This document shows, piece after piece, positions 46,832 through 55,842 of a stretch of DNA of 64,000 nt. Source of the DNA: Porphyromonadaceae bacterium UBA7203 (GTDB lineage: Bacteria > Bacteroidota > Bacteroidia > Bacteroidales > Muribaculaceae). A program made the translations under genes and the position numbers. The notes beneath the pieces are model-generated. The model saw only the letters and a list, made by a program, of their open reading frames with translations, ran no database searches and was not told where the DNA came from. The first letter of the stretch is position 1. Every line of letters begins with the position of its first letter. The DNA lies in contig DKUN01000007.1 of NCBI GenBank assembly GCA_002490725.1, positions 1 to 64,000 on the forward strand. The letters run 5' to 3'.

Positions 46832-48049
46832 TCAGCTTCGCACGCCACAGAAGTCAAGTTCAACCTTCGAGGAGTCGGCCTTCAAGGAGCGGAAAACGCT
46901 GTGAGCGGTCAGGAACACCACTATGTCGGCAGCAGCATAGGCCTCGTTGAAATCGGTCAGTTCCACGCCCTTGAATTCGGTAATGTTAGGCTCTACCACC
47001 ATCAGTTCGGCGTCGGCCGCACATTCGCCAATAAGCTCCATGGCAATTTTGCGCGCGGGCGACTCGCGCAGGTCATCGATATCGGGTTTGAAGACCAGAC
47101 CCATCAGTGCTACCCTCGGCTTGCGCCCGCGGTCGATGCGAAAGCGCAGAATGGCGTTCTTAACCTTCTCGGCCGTCCACTCGCTCTTGTAATTATTGAT
47201 GCTGCGTGCGGTAGCTATAATGCGTGCCTGCTCCGGATAAGCCGACGTGATAAAATAGGGGTCGACGGCTATACAGTGGCCCCCGACGCCGCATCCGGGA
47301 CGCAGAATGTTGACACGCGGATGGCGATTGGCCAGCTCAATGAGTTCCCACACGTTGATTCCCGCCTTATCGCAAATCATTGACAGCTCATTGGCAAAGG
47401 CAATCTGCACATCGCGGCTGGAATTCTCGGTGAGCTTGCACATCTCGGCCGTGCGTGCGTTGGTCTTGTGAAGTTTGCCGCTGACAAAACGGGCATAGAA
47501 GCGTGCAGCCTCGTCGGTCGAGGCTCCGTCAATGCCGCCGATTACGCGGTCGTTATTGACCAGCTCATGGATAACATTGCCCGGCAGCACACGCTCGGGA
47601 CAATAGGCCACGGCAATGTTGCCCTTAAGTTCAGGACGCTCGCTGAAAATCAACTCGGCCATCTTCTCGGTCGTGCCCATCGGCGAGGTCGACTCGATAA
47701 CAAAGAGATTGCCCGGACGCAGAAACGGCAGCACGCTGCGTGTGGCCGCCTCGACATAAGAGATGTCAGGCTCATGGTCTCCCTTGAACGGGGTCGGCAC
47801 CACAATAAAAAACGCATCGGCATGCTCGGGAACCGTCGATGCGCGAAGCGAGCCGTCGGCAATAACGCCGCGGAGCAAATCCTCCATGCCCGGCTCGATA
47901 AAGTGAAGATGGCCGGCATTAGTAGCTTCGACTATGCCGGGATTGATGTCGACACCCACCACGTCCACACCCCCCTTTGAGGCCGCAATAATCGCAGTGG
48001 GCAGTCCTATATATCCAAGCCCAATAAAGCAAGCTTTGAAATCTTTCAT
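46832..48049 (-). CDS. wecC: UDP-N-acetyl-D-mannosamine dehydrogenase
   Basis: A 405-residue UDP-sugar dehydrogenase. The N-terminal Rossmann domain starts CFIGLGYIGLPTAIIAASKG. The central part has YCPERVLPGN and EMCKLTENSSRDVQIAFANE, and the catalytic cysteine is in GCGVGGHCIAVDPYF. The whole is closest to WecC, which oxidises UDP-ManNAc to UDP-ManNAcA using NAD. UDP-glucose dehydrogenase is less likely because of the PERVLPG and VGGHC signatures. It begins the wecC-wecG pair; a TAACTTTG box lies about 35 nt upstream without a TTG at the usual distance. Confidence 0.9.
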   Translation of the reverse strand: MKDFKACFIGLGYIGLPTAIIAASKGGVDVVGVDINPGIVEATNAGHLHFIEPGMEDLLRGVIADGSLRASTVPEHADAFFIVVPTPFKGDHEPDISYVEAATRSVLPFLRPGNLFVIESTSPMGTTEKMAELIFSERPELKGNIAVAYCPERVLPGNVIHELVNNDRVIGGIDGASTDEAARFYARFVSGKLHKTNARTAEMCKLTENSSRDVQIAFANELSMICDKAGINVWELIELANRHPRVNILRPGCGVGGHCIAVDPYFITSAYPEQARIIATARSINNYKSEWTAEKVKNAILRFRIDRGRKPRVALMGLVFKPDIDDLRESPARKIAMELIGECAADAELMVVEPNITEFKGVELTDFNEAYAAADIVVFLTAHSVFRSLKADSSKVELDFCGVRS

Positions 48050-48116
48050 ATTCGGATGTTTGATTATAACACGCAAAGTTACGAAAAATTCACCAAATCG
48101 CGCACCTCCCGACCAC

Positions 48117-48178
48117 AAAAAAGCGACCCTCTCCCCCACCCTGCGGAATCGGCGGGGCGCGGGGGCGAGGACGGGGTC
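48117..48178 (-). terminator. Terminator of the pyrH-miaA operon
   Basis: On the minus strand GACCCCGTCCTCGCCCC pairs imperfectly with GGGGGAGAGGGTC (48125-48137) and is followed by CGCTTTTTT (T run 48117-48122). The stem begins inside the miaA stop codon. Confidence 0.7.
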
Positions 48179-49037
48179 AGCGAAGGGCGTCGGCTGGGAG
48201 GAGGTCGGGTGTGCGGCGGAGCCAGGTGAGCTGCTTTTTGGCGTAGACTCGGGTGTTTTTGGCTATGCGGGCAATGGCGGTTTCGCGATCCATAAGTCCG
48301 TCGAACATGGCAAACATCTCCTTGAAGCCCACCGTGTTGAGCGAGTTGAGATGCCGCAGGTGATAAAGCGCCTCAGCCTCCTGCTCCATGCCGTCGGCCA
48401 CCATCCGGTCAACCCTGGCGTTGATTCGCGCAAACAGTTCTTCGCGCGGCAGGTCGATTACATATTTCCGGATGTCGAACGGCCGGGGCTTGGCTCGGCC
48501 GGTGCGCAACTCGCTGACTTTGCGCCCGCTTTCGCGGATTATTTCGAGGGCATGGACCAAGCGCCGGTGGTTGTCGGGGTCGGCCTGCACGAAGTAGTCA
48601 GGATCGAGGCGGCGCAGTTCGTCGCGCACCGCCTCGATTCCCTGATTATGAAAAAATTCGAGCGTTTCGGCGCGCACGGCGTCGGAAATCGTCGGAATGT
48701 CGTCGAGGCCGCGGGTCAGGGCGTCGATATACATCATTGAGCCGCCGACAACGACACAGTCGGTCAGCCCGCGACGCTCCATGTCGGCAATCAGCCTCAG
48801 GGCGTCTTCTTCAAAGCGCGCCGCACTGTAGTATTCGTCAAGTTCGAGGCACTCTACGAGATGGTGGGTCACACGCGCACGCTCTTCGGCCGACGGGCAG
48901 GCCGTAGTGACAGGCATATGGCGATAGAGCTGGCGCGAGTCGGCCGAAATTATCTCGCATCCGAGACGTTCGGCCACGTCGACGGCCAGCGCAGACTTGC
49001 CTGAGGCGGTCGGACCGGTAATGACGGTTACGGTCAC
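48177..49037 (-). CDS. miaA: tRNA dimethylallyltransferase
   Basis: A 286-residue enzyme that adds a dimethylallyl group to A37 of tRNAs reading UNN codons. The P-loop GPTASGKSA, the substrate region ISADSRQLYRHM, and VVGGSMMYIDAL are typical. The length is slightly short, with the C-terminal helical end at LTWLRRTPDLLPADALR. It is the last gene of the operon, 10 nt after the cupin gene. Confidence 0.95.
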   Translation of the reverse strand: MTVTVITGPTASGKSALAVDVAERLGCEIISADSRQLYRHMPVTTACPSAEERARVTHHLVECLELDEYYSAARFEEDALRLIADMERRGLTDCVVVGGSMMYIDALTRGLDDIPTISDAVRAETLEFFHNQGIEAVRDELRRLDPDYFVQADPDNHRRLVHALEIIRESGRKVSELRTGRAKPRPFDIRKYVIDLPREELFARINARVDRMVADGMEQEAEALYHLRHLNSLNTVGFKEMFAMFDGLMDRETAIARIAKNTRVYAKKQLTWLRRTPDLLPADALR

Positions 49038-49047
49038 GCTACGGCTA

Positions 49048-49476
49048 TCAATATTTCGACCAGTCTACCCAGTTGCTCGAGGGGTAGCGCCACGAGTCGA
49101 GCAGAGCTACGGGCAGCTGCTTGTCGCTCCACACCTGAAGAATCGAGCCGGGTTCGGTAGCCTTGAGGCAGTTGGCATAGCCGGCAGGCACGCAGAGCAC
49201 CTCGCTCTTTTGGTCGGAGATGTGGAAGATTTCGGGCTCGAGGTCAAGCGAGGGATTGTCCCAGTCGTCAATCTTGACAAAGGCCATTGTAAAGCCGCCG
49301 CGGATGCAGTGAAACCACTTGCGTTCGCGCTGATGGCCGTGCCATCCGCGAACTACCGATGCGTCGGGGTGATGGATGGTATAAGTACGTTCAACTCCTT
49401 CGAGATGAAAGTCATTAAGAGAGATAATCGTGCCGCGATGGTCGTTGAAGATTTCGCCGGGAATAGAAGTTACCAC
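49048..49476 (-). CDS. RmlC-like cupin, probable sugar isomerase/epimerase
   Basis: A 142-residue single-domain cupin. Motifs GEIFNDHRGTIISLNDF, WHGHQRERKWFHCIRGGFTM and VPAGYANCLKA resemble the WxcM/FdtA-type sugar ketoisomerases and the dTDP-4-dehydrorhamnose 3,5-epimerase family. It is short of full RmlC length and lacks neighbours for dTDP-sugar synthesis, so the exact substrate is open. It sits between rsgA (66 nt) and miaA in a housekeeping operon; the role may be in surface glycan synthesis encoded on both sides. Confidence 0.75.
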   Translation of the reverse strand: MVTSIPGEIFNDHRGTIISLNDFHLEGVERTYTIHHPDASVVRGWHGHQRERKWFHCIRGGFTMAFVKIDDWDNPSLDLEPEIFHISDQKSEVLCVPAGYANCLKATEPGSILQVWSDKQLPVALLDSWRYPSSNWVDWSKY

Positions 49477-49542
49477 TTTATTTGTTCAGATTTAAGAGTT
49501 AAAATAGAAATTGGGGGAGAATTTGAAACTGGAGGAGAAAGG

Positions 49543-50505
49543 TCATTTGCGATATTTCGACGAGGTCGGGGCCGCGTCGTTTTCGAGAATCGAGAGGTAT
49601 GAGGCATAGCGGCTCCTGGCAATGGTGCAGCTGTCGAGAGCCTCGAGCACCGCGCATCCTGGCTCGCCACCCGTGTGGGTGCAGTCGGAAAAGCGGCAGT
49701 CATGGCCTGCCTCGAATATTTCAGGGAAGAAATGGCTGACCTCATGGCGGTCAAAATCAAGAGTGCCGAAGCCTCTGACTCCGGGCACATCGATAAGACG
49801 ACCGCCACCGGGCAGGTCATACATACGCGAGAACGTGGTGGTATGGATTCCCGAGTCGGTGGCTTCGCTGACGGCAGCCGTGAGGGCGCCCGCTCCGGGA
49901 ACAAGCGCATTGATAATCGACGATTTGCCAACGCCGGAATTACCCGACAGCAGAGTCACGCTGTCGCTGACCATGGCGCGGAGTTCGTCAATGCCCTCGC
50001 CAGTCCTGACGCTGGTGCACACGACGGGATAGCCGACGGTGCGATACAGGTGGCAGACGGCGTCGAGCAGCTCGCGGTCATCGCCGTCGGTCAGCAGGTC
50101 CACTTTGTTTATGACCAGCACGGCCGGCACATCGTAGGCCTCGGCTGTGGCAAGAAAGCGGTCAATGAACGTTGTGGAGGTTTCAGGATGAGCAAGTGTG
50201 GCCACCAGCAGAGCGCGGTCTATATTAGCTGCCAGTATGTGGCTTTCCTTGCTCAGGTTCGACGCGCGGCGTATAATGTAGTTATCGCGCGGGTCAATAG
50301 CGGTTATGTAGGCGAGCTCGGCGCCGGGCGCAAGCGAGAGCGCCACGCGGTCGCCCACGGCAACGGGGTTGGTTGTGCGGATTCCCTTGATGCGCAGATT
50401 GCCCTTGGCCGCAGCGGTGACAACCGTGCCATTGCTTTCGGCGGGCGAGTCGAGCAGCACTTCATAGCGGCTGCCGAGATTGCTGATAACGAGTCCGTGC
50501 ATCAT
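49543..50505 (-). CDS. rsgA: Ribosome small-subunit biogenesis GTPase
   Basis: A 320-residue circularly permuted GTPase acting in late 30S maturation. The N-terminal OB fold (about 1-75) precedes the GTPase domain, in which G4 (VINKVD) comes before G1 (LLSGNSGVGKSSI) and G3 (DVPGVRGFG), as expected for RsgA. The zinc-binding C-terminal part has CRFSDCTHTGGEPGC. Start at 50505; the second Met at 50502 is possible. It lies 6 nt after the DUF721 gene. Confidence 0.96.
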   Translation of the reverse strand: MMHGLVISNLGSRYEVLLDSPAESNGTVVTAAAKGNLRIKGIRTTNPVAVGDRVALSLAPGAELAYITAIDPRDNYIIRRASNLSKESHILAANIDRALLVATLAHPETSTTFIDRFLATAEAYDVPAVLVINKVDLLTDGDDRELLDAVCHLYRTVGYPVVCTSVRTGEGIDELRAMVSDSVTLLSGNSGVGKSSIINALVPGAGALTAAVSEATDSGIHTTTFSRMYDLPGGGRLIDVPGVRGFGTLDFDRHEVSHFFPEIFEAGHDCRFSDCTHTGGEPGCAVLEALDSCTIARSRYASYLSILENDAAPTSSKYRK

Positions 50506-50511
50506 TGCGGT

Positions 50512-50808
50512 TCAGTGAATTACGATATCGGTTATTACCCCCTCGCGGCCCGCGAAGGAATTAAGGTCGGCAATCAGGCGCGGGCGCATGAACATAAGGT
50601 CGGCCTTGACCGACGCCGACGTGATGTAAACGTGCATCACTCCCTGGTCTGTCACGTAGCGCCGTGTGGTCATACGGTTGATGCCGGCTCCGACAACGTT
50701 GATCCAGTTGACAAGCGCACGGTAGCGGTCGGCGTTATCCTCCTGACCGGCACGACGAAAAACGTCGTGAATAATCTCGCCAATCTGCTGGGGTTCAATC
50801 TTCTTCAT
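50512..50808 (-). CDS. DUF721 (DciA-like) protein
   Basis: A 98-residue protein of the DUF721 family, related to DciA, which helps load the replicative helicase in bacteria lacking DnaC. It is short: only the KH-like core (IIHDVFRRAG ... YVTDQGVMHVYITSASVKAD) is present. Its start at 50808 overlaps recF by 14 nt; the earlier Met at 50829 gives an atypical hydrophobic extension. The recF neighbour fits a replication or repair role, which is inferred. Confidence 0.82.
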   Translation of the reverse strand: MKKIEPQQIGEIIHDVFRRAGQEDNADRYRALVNWINVVGAGINRMTTRRYVTDQGVMHVYITSASVKADLMFMRPRLIADLNSFAGREGVITDIVIH

Positions 50809-51904
50809 GGTGCAGAGGAGTAAAATCACCGTCGTTAACCTGCCACAGGCGATAGTCGCCCGACGAGCGCGCCATAATTTCGTCGAGGTGCGAGCGATTG
50901 GTGTCGGTTATGAAAATCTGGCCGAACGAGGGATCCTCGACCAACTGCACGATGCGCTCAACGCGCGTCGAGTCGAGTTTGTCGAAAATGTCGTCGAGGA
51001 GCAGAATCGGCTTCATGCGTGTGGCGCGGCTCAGGAATTCATATTGCGCCAGGCGCAGGGCAATCACAAACGTCTTGCACTGGCCCTGCGAGCCGGTGCG
51101 GCGCATTTCCATGCCGTTGAGCGTCATTTCAATGTCATCGCGGTGAGGTCCGGCCGACGTGTGGCGCAGGGCAAAGTCGCGTATGGCATGACTCTCCATC
51201 ATTTCGCGGTAGCTCAAAGCCTGCTGCATCTGCGACACATAGCGCAGACCCGGCTCCTCTCCGCCTCCGCTGATTCGGCCATAATACTCCCTGAAAATCG
51301 GCATCAGGCGCTCGACCCACTCCGTTCTGGCGGCGAAAATATAGTCGGCGGCAGGCTCCATCATAGCCTCGATGGCTTCATACATGGCACGGTCTGAAAT
51401 CGCATCCTTCAGCAGACGGTTGCGCTGCTCCATTCCGCGATTATAGCGAATCAGCGCGTCGAGATAACGGGCGTCGCTCTGGCTGATTACCATATCCATC
51501 CAGCGGCGGCGTTCATCAGGACTCTCTCGCACCAGATCGACGTCGGCGGGCGACACCATTACGAGCGGAAACGCCCCTATATGATCTGAAATCTTCTGAT
51601 ATTCCTTGCCTTTGCGCTTAAGGCTCTTGCGCTTGCCCTCAGTGAGCCCGAGCGACAGATCTTCGTCGGCCCCGAGCCGCAGATATGACGCGCGCACCAG
51701 CGCGAACTGCTCGCCCGAACGGATGAGCATCGCGTCTGATACGCGGCTGAAACTTTTGGTGAAACTGAGCGTAAAAATTGCATCGAGCAGATTGCTCTTG
51801 CCCATGCCGTTGCGCCCGAGCAGGCCATTGACCTTCGGCGAGAACTCGAGGCGGGCATGCCCGATGTTCTTGAAATTGTCGATGCTGAGCGAGCGCAGAA
51901 TCAT
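50795..51904 (-). CDS. recF: DNA replication and repair ATPase RecF
   Basis: A 369-residue SMC-like ATPase that loads RecA at gaps with RecO and RecR. The Walker A is GLLGRNGMGKSNLLDAI, the signature-type region is RRTGSQGQCKTFVIALRLAQ, and the Walker B ILLLDDIFDKLDSTR has the expected acidic residues. It directly abuts pyrH and overlaps the DUF721 gene by 14 nt. Confidence 0.96.
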   Translation of the reverse strand: MILRSLSIDNFKNIGHARLEFSPKVNGLLGRNGMGKSNLLDAIFTLSFTKSFSRVSDAMLIRSGEQFALVRASYLRLGADEDLSLGLTEGKRKSLKRKGKEYQKISDHIGAFPLVMVSPADVDLVRESPDERRRWMDMVISQSDARYLDALIRYNRGMEQRNRLLKDAISDRAMYEAIEAMMEPAADYIFAARTEWVERLMPIFREYYGRISGGGEEPGLRYVSQMQQALSYREMMESHAIRDFALRHTSAGPHRDDIEMTLNGMEMRRTGSQGQCKTFVIALRLAQYEFLSRATRMKPILLLDDIFDKLDSTRVERIVQLVEDPSFGQIFITDTNRSHLDEIMARSSGDYRLWQVNDGDFTPLHHEED

Positions 51905-52624
51905 TTACGCCTGATAAACGAACGTGCCGATAGGTTCGCCGGCAAGCACTTTGTCGAGATTACCGGGAGTATCCATGTCGAACACGATGATGGGCAGGTG
52001 GTTTTCCTTGCAGAGGGCCGTTGCGGTGATATCCATGACCTTGAGGCCGCGCGCAAGCACTTCGTCGTAGGAGATGCGGTCGAACTTGGTAGCAGTAGGA
52101 TCCTTTTCGGGGTCTGCGGTGTAGACGCCGTCAACGCGTGTGCCCTTGAGCATCACATCGGCTTCGACCTCGATGCCGCGCAGGGCCGCACCGGTATCGG
52201 TGGTAAAGAACGGATTGCCGGTGCCGCAGCTGAGAATGGCCACCTGGCCGTTGCGCATGGCGTCGATAGCCTTCCACTTGCTGTAGTGGTCGCCTATCGG
52301 ATGCATCGCAATGGCGGTGAACACTCGGGCAGGCTGGCCTATGGCCTCGAGCGCCGAGCTGAGAGCCAGCGAGTTGATAACTGTGGCAAGCATGCCCATC
52401 TGGTCGCCCTTAACTCGGTCGAATCCGCGCGAGGCGCCCTGCAGACCGCGGAAAATGTTGCCGCCGCCTATCACTATAGCAACTTCAAGGCCGCTGTCGA
52501 CGGCGGCCTTGATTTGCTGAGCGTACTGCGACAGCCGCTCAGTGTCGATGCCCTGCTTGAGCTGGGCGGCGAGACTTTCGCCGCTCAGCTTCAGCAGAAC
52601 ACGTTTGAATTTTCTGTCAGACAT
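51905..52624 (-). CDS. pyrH: UMP kinase
   Basis: A 239-residue amino-acid-kinase-fold enzyme phosphorylating UMP to UDP. Landmarks: RVLLKLSGESL, VIGGGNIFRG, GDQMGMLATVIN and TGNPFFTTDTGA (the nucleotide and substrate sites), with ALRGIEVEADVMLKGT. The length is normal. It starts 9 nt after the TPR lipoprotein gene and abuts recF. Confidence 0.97.
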   Translation of the reverse strand: MSDRKFKRVLLKLSGESLAAQLKQGIDTERLSQYAQQIKAAVDSGLEVAIVIGGGNIFRGLQGASRGFDRVKGDQMGMLATVINSLALSSALEAIGQPARVFTAIAMHPIGDHYSKWKAIDAMRNGQVAILSCGTGNPFFTTDTGAALRGIEVEADVMLKGTRVDGVYTADPEKDPTATKFDRISYDEVLARGLKVMDITATALCKENHLPIIVFDMDTPGNLDKVLAGEPIGTFVYQA

Positions 52625-52633
52625 TTTTTTCTA

Positions 52634-54319
52634 TCAAAGAATGGCCGAGAGGTTAAAGCGGTTGAACTCCAGGTCAGATGCAGCCTTGGCAGCCATCGAG
52701 GGGTCGAGTTTAACGGCCTGACGGAGCGAGTTGGCAATCATCGACTCGTTGTTGGTGCGCGCGCCGAGCACAGCCATCAGGTAGTAGGTGGTGGCGTCGG
52801 GGCGGGTAATGCCGGCCAGAGTCTTCTTGGCGGCCGAATAGTCCTTGGTCAGAATCTGAGCCAGAGCGGCGTTGTTGGAGCTTACGCCCTGCATTGCGCG
52901 GGCTGCGGCGGCGTTGTCACCCTGCTTGAGATAGTAAACACCGAGGGCCTCGCCGAGTTCGGGCACACCGGCGGCGTTGCCGAAGCGGCTCTGTGCGTCA
53001 GCGAAGTTGCCTGCGTTGAGCGATGCAAGGCCGAGGTTCATCTGAGGCTCGGCCGAAGCGGGAGCCAGACGGGCAGCCTGGGCAAAGCTGGCATTGGCGG
53101 CGCTGTAGTCGCCGAGCTGATACTGGGCCATGCCGAGGTTGTTATAGGTGCGATAGTCGGTGGGATAGAGTTCGGCTGCGGTCGAGTAGATCTGAGCGCG
53201 CTTCTCGGGCGAGTCGGTCAGAGTTGCGTAGTAGAGAATCTCATCGACGGTCAGTTCTGAAGGATTCGAGGCAAACACCTGTGCGATTTCTTCATCGCTC
53301 TTGCCGATAACGTTGATTTTGGCGCTGATGCGGCTGTAGCGGAGCTTGGGAAGAATCTCTTCGGCAAGCTGTTCGAACACGCTCGAGAGGTTGTGGATTT
53401 CACGTTCGCGCTCTTCGGGGTCGGAATACATTGACAGCACGCTCAGAATGAGGTCCTTGTCCTGAATGTTGCTCTCGCTGACGAGGCGGCGGAAGCCTTC
53501 CCAGTCTTCGGGGGTAAAATCGGCGGTGAGCTCACCGAAAGTCACACCCTTGAGCTGCTTGTCCATATAGCCCTTGGTAGCGTTTTCGCGCTTTTCGGCC
53601 AGCTTTTTGTTGAAGTCATACGAGCCGTCGGGCGAAGCGTAGCTCTGAATGTTGATTTCGGTAATTTCCTGACGCGAGTCGGCGTTGGCGCTCTGAATGC
53701 GCTCGTGCAGGCCGGTCATCTGGCCGGTGCGCAGCTCGCTGTCGCGGATGTTGGCCTGGTTGATCAGGAAGAGGATGTCGGCGTCGACCTTATCCTGGAT
53801 AATGCGCTGGAACTTGTCGGCGGCCAGGGCGGGAGTAACGCTGCCGGCATTGGCCATGGCGGCGGTGGCAATGACGCCGTTGGCTACAGCCACGCGCGGA
53901 AGCACATACGTCTTCTTGCCCTGCTGGACGGTGAAGCCAAGTTCGAGCTTGCTCGCAGCCATGTCGGGGGTGTAGGTATAGTTGACGGGAATAGTCACCG
54001 TGCCGCCCTTTTCGTAGGAGATGACGGGATTATTGCCGCGCACCTTCTCGCCCTGATAGGTATAGGCGGCAGATGCGGTCTCGCCGTTGGCATATGTAAG
54101 ATAGGGAGTAACGGTCACCTCGGCGTTCTTGACAAAATATTTTGCAGGAATGCGTGCGGTAACGGTAGCGGGCACGTTCTGGCCTACCACTTCGAGCGGA
54201 TTGGGGTTGGTCGTAAAGTAATCGGCCTGCATCTGGCCCAGTTTTTTCGAGCAGCCTGTCAGTGCGATAGCTGCTCCCATCAGCAGCACGAGGCTGCGTG
54301 ACTGATACTTGGCGTTCAT
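52634..54319 (-). CDS. Outer-membrane lipoprotein with OmpA-like and TPR domains
   Basis: A 561-residue protein with a lipobox (LTGC, Cys23). Residues about 35-190 are beta-rich with periodic strands. From about 200 to 250 an OmpA-type peptidoglycan-binding segment is suggested by EINIQSYASPDGSYDFNKKL and following AEKRENATKGYM. From about 380 there are tetratricopeptide repeats (TDYRTYNNLGMAQYQLGDYS, then ANASFAQAARLAP and similar). It may tether the outer membrane to the wall and recruit partners. It heads the operon that continues into pyrH (9 nt), under the promoter at 54363-54393. The precise role is unknown. Confidence 0.8.
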   Translation of the reverse strand: MNAKYQSRSLVLLMGAAIALTGCSKKLGQMQADYFTTNPNPLEVVGQNVPATVTARIPAKYFVKNAEVTVTPYLTYANGETASAAYTYQGEKVRGNNPVISYEKGGTVTIPVNYTYTPDMAASKLELGFTVQQGKKTYVLPRVAVANGVIATAAMANAGSVTPALAADKFQRIIQDKVDADILFLINQANIRDSELRTGQMTGLHERIQSANADSRQEITEINIQSYASPDGSYDFNKKLAEKRENATKGYMDKQLKGVTFGELTADFTPEDWEGFRRLVSESNIQDKDLILSVLSMYSDPEEREREIHNLSSVFEQLAEEILPKLRYSRISAKINVIGKSDEEIAQVFASNPSELTVDEILYYATLTDSPEKRAQIYSTAAELYPTDYRTYNNLGMAQYQLGDYSAANASFAQAARLAPASAEPQMNLGLASLNAGNFADAQSRFGNAAGVPELGEALGVYYLKQGDNAAAARAMQGVSSNNAALAQILTKDYSAAKKTLAGITRPDATTYYLMAVLGARTNNESMIANSLRQAVKLDPSMAAKAASDLEFNRFNLSAIL

Positions 54320-54362
54320 GAATTTAAATTAGTTTAAGTGATGATTTTTCGGTTTGATAGCG

Positions 54363-54393
54363 CAAATTTACGTATTTCCTTGGAGTTTATCAA
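54363..54393 (-). promoter_or_regulatory. Promoter of the TPR lipoprotein-pyrH-miaA operon
   Basis: On the minus strand TTG (54391-54393), exactly 20 nt, TAAATTTG (54363-54370): full consensus, about 45 nt before the start codon. Confidence 0.65.
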
Positions 54394-54414
54394 CTCAAAG
54401 AATACGAAAATATG

Positions 54415-55842
54415 TTATTTTTTCAGGAGTTGCGCTTTAACCATCGGGTAGAGTCCCGAGCCGGTCATGGCGCCGAGTCCAAACATGACGGCGGCATAGG
54501 CCGCCGTCAGCGCCACACACTGCACTAAAGCAGGCCAAGTGCTGACCGGAAGTAGAAACAGTGCGCCTCCCGCAAGAGCCGACAGCGCGGGAAGCCACGC
54601 CGATGAGAAAACTATAGCGGCGAAGTCGCGAAAGCGGAACACTTTGAGCGAACGGCTGCAATAGACCGAGTAGAAACACACGGCAAAAGCGACTCCGGCG
54701 GCCTGGGTGGCGGCAATCCAAAGGAACCCGAACCGATAGAACAGCAACAGGAGCAGCAACTGAAACGCCACTTCAAGAAAACCCATGTTGCGCACAAAGA
54801 CAGTGCGGCCGTAGACCTTACACAATGTCATCAGGAACTGCTTGATACATAGCAGGCATTCCGCTACTGCAAGAATCCGGAACACGGGAGCCACGCCGGC
54901 CCACTTCGAGCCGAAAAGAAACACAACAGCCGGCAGCGCCACCAGAATAATATAGGATAGCAGGCTAAGGTTTAAAGTCAACACCGTACCTGTCATTTGC
55001 CTTATGAGCGCCTTGCGCCTGTCAGGCTTCTGCTCGTTGGAGGCCACGACAAAGAAGGGCGCTGTCAGCGAAGCCTCCGATATGCCGTAAGGAACGGTTG
55101 CAAGCTTGGCGCCCTGATAATACAAACCCGATAGCGACGGCGAGGAATAGACTTTGCCGAGCACGAACGTGTTGATATTGCGACCAATCAGCGTGGCCAT
55201 ATAGGCAAGCATCAGATGAACGCCGTAGCCGAAGAATTCCTTAAACGACTTCATGCTGAACTGCAACTTCGGGAACCAGCGCGAAACTATAGTGTAATAA
55301 AAAAAGAAAAAGAATGACAGCAAAATCTGCGTGCATATCAGCGCCTTATAGCCATAGTCCAGCGCAGCAGCCGTTATGCCGAGAGCCGAAACTGTCAGTG
55401 TGGCTCCGACACGCACAAGACAGACAGTGCGCATTCTGAGCATCTTGCGCAGGCGCGTTTCCTGCACATACGACATGGTCTGAAAAAAGAAGCACACCCC
55501 GAGCGCACGCATAACCGTAATCAGCTCTTCATGACCGAAATATCCGGCCACGAGCGGTGCGCCAAAAAAGAAAGTGAGACCAAACAGCAACCCGAACGCG
55601 GAGTTGAACATGAACACGGTCGAATAGTCCATCTCGGTCGGAGCTGCTTTATGAATCAGGCCGTCAGAGAGGCCGCAGCTCGACAAATCGCTTGCGACGG
55701 CAATGAAGATGGCTATCATGGCAAGCAAGCCGAAATCATCTTCAGTCAGCAGTCGCACCAGCACCAGATTCGTGGCCAGATTGATTACCGCGATGCTTGC
55801 CCGGTCAATGAACGACCATTTATAAACGTTTCCCTCAGCCAT
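54415..55842 (-). CDS. Polysaccharide flippase (Wzx-like)
   Basis: A membrane protein of about 475 residues with around 12-14 hydrophobic helices and the oligosaccharide-flippase (MVF/MOP) pattern at the N-terminus (GNVYKWSFIDRASIAV, then LVLVRLLTEDDFGLLAM). It should move lipid-linked repeat units across the inner membrane. It follows the GT4 gene with a short overlap (8 nt with the start at 55842, 26 nt with the earlier Met at 55860) and is the last gene of the exopolysaccharide run. Confidence 0.88.
   Translation of the reverse strand: MAEGNVYKWSFIDRASIAVINLATNLVLVRLLTEDDFGLLAMIAIFIAVASDLSSCGLSDGLIHKAAPTEMDYSTVFMFNSAFGLLFGLTFFFGAPLVAGYFGHEELITVMRALGVCFFFQTMSYVQETRLRKMLRMRTVCLVRVGATLTVSALGITAAALDYGYKALICTQILLSFFFFFYYTIVSRWFPKLQFSMKSFKEFFGYGVHLMLAYMATLIGRNINTFVLGKVYSSPSLSGLYYQGAKLATVPYGISEASLTAPFFVVASNEQKPDRRKALIRQMTGTVLTLNLSLLSYIILVALPAVVFLFGSKWAGVAPVFRILAVAECLLCIKQFLMTLCKVYGRTVFVRNMGFLEVAFQLLLLLLFYRFGFLWIAATQAAGVAFAVCFYSVYCSRSLKVFRFRDFAAIVFSSAWLPALSALAGGALFLLPVSTWPALVQCVALTAAYAAVMFGLGAMTGSGLYPMVKAQLLKK

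Noticed and set aside
51857..53260. 467-codon plus-strand frame across pyrH and the TPR lipoprotein
   Set aside because: It spans two real genes on the other strand and has no recognisable domain.
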